Positions 1 through 7,492 of a stretch of 64,000 nucleotides of DNA are shown in pieces. The notes under the pieces were generated by a model. That model did no database searches. It worked only from the letters and a program-made list of their open reading frames with translations, and was not told where the DNA came from. Made by a program: the position numbers and the translations under genes. Within the stretch, counting starts at the first letter, position 1, and every line of letters begins with the position of its first letter. The stretch comes from Croceivirga lutea. GTDB taxonomy: Bacteria > Bacteroidota > Bacteroidia > Flavobacteriales > Flavobacteriaceae. The stretch is taken from contig NZ_JACJUK010000005.1 of assembly GCF_014235875.1 (NCBI RefSeq), positions 286,132 through 350,131 on the forward strand. The letters run 5' to 3'.

Positions 1-12
1 CTTTCAGTGATG

Positions 13-43
13 CAAATATACAACAACTTGTGCTGCAATCCAA
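13..43 (-). promoter_or_regulatory. Bacteroidota-type promoter reading out of the window
   Basis: Read on the minus strand, TTG (41-43), a 20-nt spacer and TATATTTG (13-20) match the TTG-N19-21-TAnnTTTG consensus of the primary sigma factor in Bacteroidota. It would drive a minus-strand gene or RNA lying to the left of position 1, which is not visible. Confidence 0.6.
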
Positions 44-60
44 TACACTGGTAAGGAAAC

Positions 61-90
61 AAAAATCCCAGCAATTGCTGGGATTTTTTC
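61..90 (-). terminator. Rho-independent terminator after tRNA-Gln
   Basis: A near-perfect hairpin (arms ATCCCAGCAA / TTGCTGGGAT, 65-84) is flanked by an A-run on the left and a T-run on the right, so it can work in both directions. It lies directly downstream of the minus-strand tRNA. Confidence 0.75.
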
Positions 91-92
91 GT

Positions 93-163
93 TGGCCCAC
101 TAGGACTCGAACCTAGAATGACGGTACCAAAAACCGGAGTGTTGCCAATTACACCATGGGCCA
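93..163 (-). tRNA. tRNA-Gln (anticodon TTG)
   Basis: The reverse complement folds as a 71-nt tRNA. The acceptor arms TGGCCCA / TGGGCCA pair, the T-arm reads GGTTCGAGTCC, and the seven-base anticodon loop TTTTGGT places TTG at 34-36. CCA is not followed by extra encoded bases. A promoter lies just upstream at 193-223 and a terminator just downstream at 61-90, so it appears to be a single-gene transcription unit. Confidence 0.93.
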
Positions 164-192
164 ATACCAAAGCATTTCCGCTTTTGAGCGTG

Positions 193-223
193 CAAATTTA
201 ATACAAACAAGTTTTACCTACAA
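193..223 (-). promoter_or_regulatory. Promoter of tRNA-Gln
   Basis: On the minus strand TTG (221-223), 20 nt, then TAAATTTG (193-200) gives a full match to the Bacteroidota promoter consensus. It sits 29 nt upstream of the mature tRNA 5' end. Confidence 0.65.
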
Positions 224-334
224 ATTTATTTAATAGCTTATTTAAAACTTTCTAATTTTAACCTTTTGCCAAAATCGGTTATTTAATGTATAGATTTTGG
301 TAAATTCGCCGCATCTTGATTAATAAACAAGCAC

Positions 335-3300
335 ATGTTTGCAGACAATTTTAAAAAATGGAACACCATTTTTGGTTGGTTTACATTTTTCATTGCCCTT
401 ATTGTTTACTTTATAACCGTTGAACCTACAGGAAGTTTTTGGGATGCTGGTGAATACATTACCACATCTGCTAAACTACAAGTTGGCCACCCCCCTGGAG
501 CACCATTATTACAAATGATAGGTGCATTCTTTGCAATGTTTGCTTTTGGTGATACAACCAAAATAGCGTTTATGGTAAATTCAGTTTCTGTGGTTTCAAG
601 CGCATTTGCTATTCTATTTACCTTTTGGATTATCACCAATCTATTAGAAAAACTAATCATACAGGGCAAAGAGAAAAGTAACGGACAAGCCATTGCTATT
701 CTTGGAAGTGGTTTAGTGGGCGCTTTAGCATTTACTTTCTCAGATAGTTTTTGGTTCAATGCAGTAGAGACTGAAGTATACGCCATGGCTAGTTTTATCA
801 TGGCTCTTTTACTCTGGTTAGGCCTAAAATGGACAGATAATTTAGATGACCCTAGAGGTAATAGATGGTTGTTATTAATTTGCTTTGTAGTGGGTCTTGT
901 TTTTGGCATTCAGTTTATGGGCTTTTTAGCCATACCTTCTATTGGTTTGCTTTATTATTTTAAGAAAAAAGAAAAAACGACGATAAAGAATTTTCTTTTA
1001 GGCAATATTATTGTCATTGCTGTGCTTGTTCTTGTCTACAAATTCTCTTTAACCTACGTATTAAAAATATTTGGTCTTGGTGAGGTTTTCTTTGTAAACC
1101 AAGTAGGCCTACCATTTAATTCTGGTACTATTATCGTAGGTATATTGTTTATTGCGGCATTTTATTTTGGCCTTAATTACACCCGTAAAAAAGGGTATCA
1201 TACCGCAAACCTAATTGTATTATGTTTAATGTTTTTAATGCTAGGTTTTTCTTCATGGCTAATGTTACCCATAAGAGCAAATGCAAAAACCGTGGTTAAT
1301 GAAAATAACCCTGAAGACGCAAGAGCATTATTAGCCTATTACAATAGAGAGCAATACCCTGGGGTTGAGAGTCCGTTTTTTGGCGCGTATTATTCAGACA
1401 CCTTTGCACCGTCTGGTGATGATATTGATGATAAGCCCAAATATGAAAAAGATGAAAAATTAGGCAAATACGTAATCGTAAATAAATATGAAAACGCTAT
1501 TCCTGGCCCTAATGACAAACATGTTGGCATAATGCCAAGAATGTGGAGCGATCAACATGCTGAAAATTACATGCGCTATTTTGGCCGTTTGGAATACAAA
1601 ATAAAACCTGCTCACATTTCTAATACAGATTTAAGAACTGCCATTCGGCAGTTTGAAGAAATGAATGCGCAAGGTAAGATTGACACCGAGCAATATATTG
1701 AATTTTTAAGAAGTTTTAGTGAATATATTGAGGTACAACCACCCACCTTGGGGGATAATATAAAATATCTTTTTGAATTTCAATGGAGCTACATGTACCT
1801 ACGTTATTTTATGTGGAATTTTGTGGGTAGGCAAAATGATTTACAAGGTAGGTATGACATTAATGGAGAATGGCGAAGTGGTATTAAATTCATAGACTCT
1901 TTCCTATTTAGAAGTCAAGATAATTTACCAAGTGAAGTCTTGGATAACAAAGCAAGAAATGTCTATTTCTTTTTGCCATTAATTCTTGGAATAATTGGCA
2001 TATTCTTTCAAGTTTCTAAAAACCCAAAACAGTTTTGGGTACTATTTGTATTCTTTATTTTTACTGGCTTGGCTATTCAGTTTTACACAAATCCTTATAT
2101 ATTTCAGCCAAGAGAAAGAGATTATTCATTAGTAGGCTCCTTCTTTATATTTTGTTTATGGATAGGCCTAGGAGTTTATGGCTTATTTGAGGAAGCTAAA
2201 AAACTAATGAAATCAGATTTAGCGGCACCAATTACTACAGCAATCTGCCTATTAGCAGTACCCTTTTTAATGGCTTTTCAAAACTGGGATGACCATGATA
2301 GGTCTGGCAGATATACGGCTAATAGTACAGCAAAGTCATATTTAGATTCTTGTCAAGAAGACGCAGGCGCAATTTTGTTCACTATAGGAGACAACGATAC
2401 TTTTCCACTATGGTATGTTCAAGAAATTGAAAAGTATAGAACAGACGTACGCATAATTAATACCAGTTTATTTGCTACAGATTGGTACATAGACCAAATG
2501 AAAAGACGAGCCTATGAAAGTGCGCCGATACCATCACAATTGTCACATGATAAATACAGGTATGGCACTAGAGATGCAGTTTATTATCAAGGTTTGACAG
2601 AAAACCGCTGGACTATTAAAGATTTTATGAATTGGATTGGTAGTGATAAACCGCAAACAAAATTTAAGAGCCTACTAGAGCGGCAAGGAGCAGATTTATC
2701 AGCCTATTCTGAAAGTAATTTAGACATTGTTTATTACCCTACAAATAAAATTAGAATTCCAGTAAACAAGAAGAATGTTTTAGAAAGCGGATTGGTAAAA
2801 GAAAAAGACTCTGCATTAATCTTAGACTATATTGATATTGATTTACCACAAAGTGCGTTACCAAAAAACAGAATACTTATGTTAGATATTATTGCTAACA
2901 ATGATTGGAAACGACCAATATACTTTTCTGGAGGTAGTTTTGACAATGCTGAATATATCTGGATGAAAAAGTATCTGCAAATGGATGGTTTAGTTTACAA
3001 ATTAGTACCAATTAAAACTGAAAACAGAAGTTCCTATGAAATGGGTAGAATTGATACTGAACTTTGCTATGACATTGTAAAAAAATGGCAGTGGGGTAAT
3101 TCTGGTAGCAATGATATTTATCATGACCCACAAACCCGTTCACAAGGTTTAAGTTTTCGAGGAAATCTAGCGCGATTAATGGAGGAACTTATTAAAGAAG
3201 AAAAACTAGATAAAGCCAAAGATGTTATCGAAATTGCGATGACCAACTTACCAGTGGAACATTACGGTTTTTATGCCTTTGTAGAGCCCTTTATGGATGG

Positions 3301-3667
3301 TTATTATAAAGTCGGCGAAACCGAAAAGGCAAGAGTGATATTTGAGAAGTTAAAGAAAGTATATCAAGAACGTTTAGAATATTACAGCGGTGTTCCACGA
3401 GATGAACAATACCAAAATCTTGAAGATATTATTGGTGATTTAGAAGCTTACCAACGCTTAGTGTTTTTACTTTCAGAAAATGGAGATAATGAATACGCTG
3501 AAAAAGAGACGTTAATACTTAGAGAATATATTAATCTGTTTCAAGATTTTGTAGAGGCAGAAGACGATTACTTAGAAGATTACCCTTCTTATGAAGACGA
3601 TTCTCTAGAAGCCAGTTTTGATACCATACAACCAGTAGAAGATACTGTTTTACTAGAAGAACAATAA
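335..3667 (+). CDS. DUF2723 multi-pass membrane protein (GT117-like)
   Basis: This 1110-residue inner-membrane protein belongs to the DUF2723 family of Bacteroidota, also classed as glycosyltransferase family 117 and distantly related to protein O-mannosyltransferases. About ten hydrophobic segments fill residues 12-330 and 540-665. An early acidic motif GSFWDAGEYI (33-42) sits in the first extracytoplasmic loop, where GT-C enzymes carry their catalytic acid. The C-terminal third is soluble, helical (TPR-like around 950-1080) and ends very acidic. The family is thought to glycosylate exported proteins; the substrate cannot be read here. The gene converges on the thioredoxin-fold gene with only five bases between stops. 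ATG 335 is the only plausible start. Confidence 0.85.
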   Translation: MFADNFKKWNTIFGWFTFFIALIVYFITVEPTGSFWDAGEYITTSAKLQVGHPPGAPLLQMIGAFFAMFAFGDTTKIAFMVNSVSVVSSAFAILFTFWIITNLLEKLIIQGKEKSNGQAIAILGSGLVGALAFTFSDSFWFNAVETEVYAMASFIMALLLWLGLKWTDNLDDPRGNRWLLLICFVVGLVFGIQFMGFLAIPSIGLLYYFKKKEKTTIKNFLLGNIIVIAVLVLVYKFSLTYVLKIFGLGEVFFVNQVGLPFNSGTIIVGILFIAAFYFGLNYTRKKGYHTANLIVLCLMFLMLGFSSWLMLPIRANAKTVVNENNPEDARALLAYYNREQYPGVESPFFGAYYSDTFAPSGDDIDDKPKYEKDEKLGKYVIVNKYENAIPGPNDKHVGIMPRMWSDQHAENYMRYFGRLEYKIKPAHISNTDLRTAIRQFEEMNAQGKIDTEQYIEFLRSFSEYIEVQPPTLGDNIKYLFEFQWSYMYLRYFMWNFVGRQNDLQGRYDINGEWRSGIKFIDSFLFRSQDNLPSEVLDNKARNVYFFLPLILGIIGIFFQVSKNPKQFWVLFVFFIFTGLAIQFYTNPYIFQPRERDYSLVGSFFIFCLWIGLGVYGLFEEAKKLMKSDLAAPITTAICLLAVPFLMAFQNWDDHDRSGRYTANSTAKSYLDSCQEDAGAILFTIGDNDTFPLWYVQEIEKYRTDVRIINTSLFATDWYIDQMKRRAYESAPIPSQLSHDKYRYGTRDAVYYQGLTENRWTIKDFMNWIGSDKPQTKFKSLLERQGADLSAYSESNLDIVYYPTNKIRIPVNKKNVLESGLVKEKDSALILDYIDIDLPQSALPKNRILMLDIIANNDWKRPIYFSGGSFDNAEYIWMKKYLQMDGLVYKLVPIKTENRSSYEMGRIDTELCYDIVKKWQWGNSGSNDIYHDPQTRSQGLSFRGNLARLMEELIKEEKLDKAKDVIEIAMTNLPVEHYGFYAFVEPFMDGYYKVGETEKARVIFEKLKKVYQERLEYYSGVPRDEQYQNLEDIIGDLEAYQRLVFLLSENGDNEYAEKETLILREYINLFQDFVEAEDDYLEDYPSYEDDSLEASFDTIQPVEDTVLLEEQ

Positions 3668-3672
3668 TTTAG

Positions 3673-3969
3673 TTAAAGGTATTCGTTTAAAATTCCAATT
3701 AAGGTATTGGCGTCTTGCTCACCGCTTTGGCGCCATACCATTTCACCTCTTTTATAAATCATTAATGTTGGCAAGCCTTTAATTCTAAGCGCCTGTGATA
3801 GTTCTTTATTTTTATCGACATCTATTTTTATGACTTTACCTTTGTCACCTAAAGCGGCTGCAACATCTCTTAGAACGGGATGCATAGAAGTAGATTGTTC
3901 ATTCCATTCGGCGTAGAAATCCAATAAAACTGGTATTTCTAAATCAATTAATTCACCAAATTTTGACAT
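3673..3969 (-). CDS. Thioredoxin-fold protein lacking the CxxC active site
   Basis: This 98-residue protein covers a complete small thioredoxin fold: LLDFYAEW (15-22), the KIDVDKN strand, and the cis-proline loop GLPTLMIYKRGE. Where thioredoxins have W-C-G-P-C it reads W22-N-E-Q-S26, so both redox cysteines are replaced and disulfide exchange cannot work in the usual way. It may act as a chaperone-like or scaffolding thioredoxin. It has no signal peptide, so it is cytoplasmic. A minus-strand TACATTTG element lies 23 nt upstream. The function is inferred only from the fold. Confidence 0.8.
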   Translation of the reverse strand: MSKFGELIDLEIPVLLDFYAEWNEQSTSMHPVLRDVAAALGDKGKVIKIDVDKNKELSQALRIKGLPTLMIYKRGEMVWRQSGEQDANTLIGILNEYL

Positions 3970-4301
3970 AGATTAGGCTTATATTACTACTCAAATGTAA
4001 CAAAATTTGTTAAACTCATTTTACTCAAATCTGTTGGTAAAGAGACAATGAGCATTGATTGACTAAAGCAATAGTCAAAATTTTTGAATTTACTAGAACT
4101 TTTGAATTCTCAATACAGCACACAAGACTTTGAAAATCAAATAATTTCAAATTGATTCTAAGTAGATAACTTACAACAAGTTAAATTCTAGTTAAACCTG
4201 AAAATAGCGAATTTTGGGGCTTCACTAAAAATAAAAAAATATGGTATTCCTATTTTTTAAACTGCTATCCAAGTATGCGTACTACTAAATTAAATAGGTT
4301 T
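3970..4301. other. 332-bp gap without a gene
   Basis: This AT-rich spacer lies upstream of the thioredoxin-fold gene and downstream of the metallophosphoesterase. It holds a minus-strand -7 element (TACATTTG, 3992-3999) for the thioredoxin-fold gene. An inverted repeat TTGACT / AGTCAA occurs near 4057-4076. No ORF of interest, tRNA or terminator with a clear U-run was found. Confidence 0.5.
3992..3999 (-). promoter_or_regulatory. -7 element for thioredoxin-fold gene
   Basis: TACATTTG on the minus strand matches TAnnTTTG. No TTG is seen at the ideal distance upstream, so this is half of a consensus promoter. It is 23 nt from the start codon. Confidence 0.4.
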
Positions 4302-5534
4302 TTAGGCTTCACTTTTACGTAAAGTAATAACAGTAATTTCGGGTAAAATTCCTACTCTACCAGGATACCCAATAAAACCAAAACCACGGTTTACGTTTAT
4401 AAATTGCCCCATTTCCTTATAAATTCCGGCCCAATATTTATAACGCCATTTTACAGGACTCCATTTTATAAATCCAGGAATTTCCACACCAAATTGCATT
4501 CCGTGGGTGTGGCCACTTAAAGTTAAATGAAAATGGTAATCATCACTAACTACGACATCCTCCCAATGAGAAGGGTCATGGCTCATTAAAATTTTAAAGT
4601 CATCTTTGGCAACCCCTTTTTTTGCTTTTTGCAAATCTCCAGCTTTCTTAAAACGACCTCTACCCCAATTTTCAACACCAAGTAGGGCTATTCTTTGTCC
4701 ATTTTTTTCTAAAAATCTGTTTTCATCTAAAAGCAAATCAAAGCCCATTTTACGTTGCAAACTTTTTAATTCTTTAAGGTTTTGAGCTTTAGCTTCTTTG
4801 GTGGGCCATTCTGCATAATCTCCATAATCATGGTTACCTAAAATAGAAAACACGCCATCTTTGGCTCTAAGCTTTGAAAATGTATCTGCCCATGGTCGTA
4901 GCTCTTCAGTTCTATCATTTACAATGTCACCAGTAAACAAAATAACATCACTATTTTGTTTGTTTACCAAATCTACACCGTAAGCTACTTTTTCTTTATC
5001 ATCAAAACTTCCACTGTGAATGTCAGAAATCTGAGTAATTTGATAACCATCAAAAGCATCTGGCAAATCATCAAAGGTTAAATCATATTTAAACACCTGG
5101 TAATTATACTTACCCTTATACATTCCGTAAAGAAGTGCCCCAAAAGGTAAAGAAGCTACACCTAGTGCAATGGTGCTTATAAATTTTCTTCTAGAGGGAA
5201 AAAATTTAGTGCTCTCTTCTGAAACCCCTGCTACTTTATTGTACCCAAAAACAGATAATCTAAAAACATCTTCGGGAAGTAAAAAAACACTTAAAAAAAG
5301 TGCAAATAGTAAAAATGCAAAAAACACACCCCCCGCAAAGGTAATTTGCCCGCGCATAGCTGTGTCTGGGTTTGCAGTAATCACTTTTACAAACAAAAAA
5401 GCCCAAGCACCAAAAAATGCAAGTGCGTATGCCCAATGCACCAAAACACTTTTAAACAAGGTTTTAAATGCTTGAAACCCATAAAAGGCAAATGCAAAAT
5501 AAAATATAGAAAAAATTAGTATTAACCGGGTCAT
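4302..5534 (-). CDS. Membrane-anchored metallophosphoesterase
   Basis: This 410-residue protein has three or four N-terminal membrane helices (about 1-150) followed by a calcineurin-like phosphoesterase domain. The metal-binding motifs are all present in order: QISDIHSG (near 168), GDIVND, LGNHDYGDY, MSHDP and LSGHTHGMQFG. This layout matches the YkuE/YaeI-type enzymes, some of which act on UDP-diacylglucosamine or phospholipids; the substrate here is unknown. ATG 5534 starts directly in the first hydrophobic helix. A minus-strand TAATTTTG element lies at 5549-5556. Confidence 0.88.
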   Translation of the reverse strand: MTRLILIFSIFYFAFAFYGFQAFKTLFKSVLVHWAYALAFFGAWAFLFVKVITANPDTAMRGQITFAGGVFFAFLLFALFLSVFLLPEDVFRLSVFGYNKVAGVSEESTKFFPSRRKFISTIALGVASLPFGALLYGMYKGKYNYQVFKYDLTFDDLPDAFDGYQITQISDIHSGSFDDKEKVAYGVDLVNKQNSDVILFTGDIVNDRTEELRPWADTFSKLRAKDGVFSILGNHDYGDYAEWPTKEAKAQNLKELKSLQRKMGFDLLLDENRFLEKNGQRIALLGVENWGRGRFKKAGDLQKAKKGVAKDDFKILMSHDPSHWEDVVVSDDYHFHLTLSGHTHGMQFGVEIPGFIKWSPVKWRYKYWAGIYKEMGQFINVNRGFGFIGYPGRVGILPEITVITLRKSEA

Positions 5535-5589
5535 TCAAAAAATTTTTACAAAATTATTGTAAATACTTCTCTAGCAGCCTGTTTTAGAT

Positions 5590-6309
5590 TTATTTAACTG
5601 CCTCTACTATTTGACGAATAGTTTCCAAATTGGTTACAGCCACTTTGTTTTCCACTAAATGTTTACTAGAATTCATAGTTATTTTATTCTCCAGCTTTAC
5701 GGGATAGCCAAAGGAAGTTCCTGACAAATGAATAGCTTTAAATCCTGCTTTTTTAAACTTATTAATATTAGAATAGTTAACTCCGCCACCTGGCATAAGT
5801 GTAACCTGTGTTTGTTGCTGCCAATTGGATAAATTCAACAAACCATTTTCAGCACTATTTTTTCCTCCTGAAGACAAAACCGTTTTAACCCCAATTGCTT
5901 TCAACTTTTTCAACGCATCAGTGGGCTGAATAACCCAATCAAATGCGCGGTGAAACGTAAAATGCATTTGTCCAGATTTCTCTACTAATTTTTGAGTTGT
6001 AGCTAAATCAATCTCATCTGAATTTATTAAGGCTCCAGAAACAATACCATCAACTCCAATTTCATTACAAAAAGAAATATTTCGAAGCATAACCTCTAAT
6101 TCTAAAGATGAATAGGTAAAATGACCACTTCTGGGTCGAATTAAAACATGAACAGGAATTGATAATTTTTCTCTAACTAATGCTATAGTTCCGAGAGAAG
6201 GTGTAATACCGCCAACGCCCAATTCTGAACATAACTCAATACGGTCTGCCCCGGCCTTTTCAGCATTTAATGCAGATTCTAAACTATTTGCGCAGACCTC
6301 AACAATCAT
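5590..6309 (-). CDS. cutC: Copper homeostasis protein CutC
   Basis: This 239-residue TIM-barrel protein opens with VEVCANSLESALNAEKAGA and continues with RIELCSELGVGGITPS, the signature of CutC. It also has the family motifs VLIRPRSGHF and TFHRAFD. CutC was first linked to copper tolerance, and its biochemical activity is still disputed. It is cytoplasmic with no signal peptide. It stands alone between the metallophosphoesterase and a divergent hydrolase gene. Length and start fit the family. Confidence 0.92.
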   Translation of the reverse strand: MIVEVCANSLESALNAEKAGADRIELCSELGVGGITPSLGTIALVREKLSIPVHVLIRPRSGHFTYSSLELEVMLRNISFCNEIGVDGIVSGALINSDEIDLATTQKLVEKSGQMHFTFHRAFDWVIQPTDALKKLKAIGVKTVLSSGGKNSAENGLLNLSNWQQQTQVTLMPGGGVNYSNINKFKKAGFKAIHLSGTSFGYPVKLENKITMNSSKHLVENKVAVTNLETIRQIVEAVK

Positions 6310-6406
6310 TTTAATAGCGTTCTATGAATGCAATGTAAGAATTCACATTTTTAAAAAAATTATTTTCATCCTAAAAGTGTAACTTGAAAAATATAAAACC
6401 AGCAGC

Positions 6407-7396
6407 ATGAAACGTCGAAAATTTATAAAGAATTCTAGTTTAACAACAGCAGGGATTGCAGCCACTCCGTTTATAGCCTCTTGTAAAAATGATGTAAAAC
6501 CAATAGAGGCCACTGCGACTGCAACCCAAGTAAAACCAATTGTTGTATGTACATGGGATTTTAAAAATGCATCGGCTAAGGCATGGGAAGTTTTAAGCAT
6601 TGGAGGCAGTGCTCTTGATGCAGTTGAACAAGGTGTGCGCGTAGAAGAAGCCGATATAACTAATGAAACGGTTGGTAAAGGCGGACGACCAGATAGAGAT
6701 GGTAATGTTACATTAGACGCCTGTATAATGGATGCAGCTGGCAATTGTGGGTCTGTAGTTTATTTAAAAAATATAGCGCATCCGGTTTCTGTTGCCAGAA
6801 AAGTTATGGAAGAAACTCCCCACATAATTCTCGCTGGAGAAGGCGCAGAAAAATTTGCGTACGAACAAGGATTTAAAAAAGAAAATTTACTTACAGAAAG
6901 CACAAGAAAACAGTATCAAGAATGGCTAAAAACCTCTGAATACGAAACAATTATTAACATAGAAAACCACGACACCATTGGTATGCTAGCCATAGATGAG
7001 AATGGAGATTTATCTGGCGCTTGTACAACTAGTGGTATGGCCTATAAATTTGGTGGTCGTGTTGGAGACTCGCCTATCATTGGAGCCGGTTTATTTGTAG
7101 ATAATGAAGTTGGTGCTGCAACGGCTACCGGTGTAGGTGAGGAAGTAATACGAACTGTTGGTAGTTTTTTAATTGTAGAATTAATGCGCCAAGGTAAAAG
7201 TCCGCAAGAGGCCTGTGAAGAAGGTGTAAAACGTATTATGAAGAAAAACGAAGGGCGAAAAGATTTTCAAATTGGCTTCTTAGCAATAAATAAGAATGGA
7301 GAAACCGGTTCATATTGTGTACATCCTGGTTTTACCTATCGTAAATATGATAACAGCGGACATGAGAACATACCTTCTAATAGCTTTTATTCTTAA
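6407..7396 (+). CDS. N(4)-(beta-N-acetylglucosaminyl)-L-asparaginase-like Ntn hydrolase, exported lipoprotein
   Basis: This 329-residue enzyme belongs to the type 2 asparaginase / glycosylasparaginase family (Ntn hydrolases). These precursors cleave themselves to expose an N-terminal threonine. The site is visible as NHDTIGM, making Thr190 the predicted nucleophile; GRVGDSPIIGAG and the Gly-rich GVGEEVI loop follow. The N-terminus RRKFIKN with a hydrophobic stretch and FIASC (Cys26) suggests Tat export and lipidation. It would remove GlcNAc-Asn from degraded glycoproteins in the periplasm. It is divergent from cutC. Confidence 0.87.
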   Translation: MKRRKFIKNSSLTTAGIAATPFIASCKNDVKPIEATATATQVKPIVVCTWDFKNASAKAWEVLSIGGSALDAVEQGVRVEEADITNETVGKGGRPDRDGNVTLDACIMDAAGNCGSVVYLKNIAHPVSVARKVMEETPHIILAGEGAEKFAYEQGFKKENLLTESTRKQYQEWLKTSEYETIINIENHDTIGMLAIDENGDLSGACTTSGMAYKFGGRVGDSPIIGAGLFVDNEVGAATATGVGEEVIRTVGSFLIVELMRQGKSPQEACEEGVKRIMKKNEGRKDFQIGFLAINKNGETGSYCVHPGFTYRKYDNSGHENIPSNSFYS

Positions 7397-7492
7397 GGCT
7401 ATTGCTGTTGGTAACTAAGCTTTCTAAACACCTAAATTGTCTAAGCTTTTCTTTACATTTAGCTTTTAACTTACAACTTTTAATTATCTAAG

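Noticed and set aside
406..909. Minus-strand 167-codon frame inside the DUF2723 gene
   Set aside because: It lies wholly opposite a clear family gene and shows no domain.
6343..6744. Minus-strand 133-codon frame over the start of the asparaginase-like gene
   Set aside because: It overlaps the plus-strand lipoprotein signal and Ntn-hydrolase start, whose family motifs are unmistakable.
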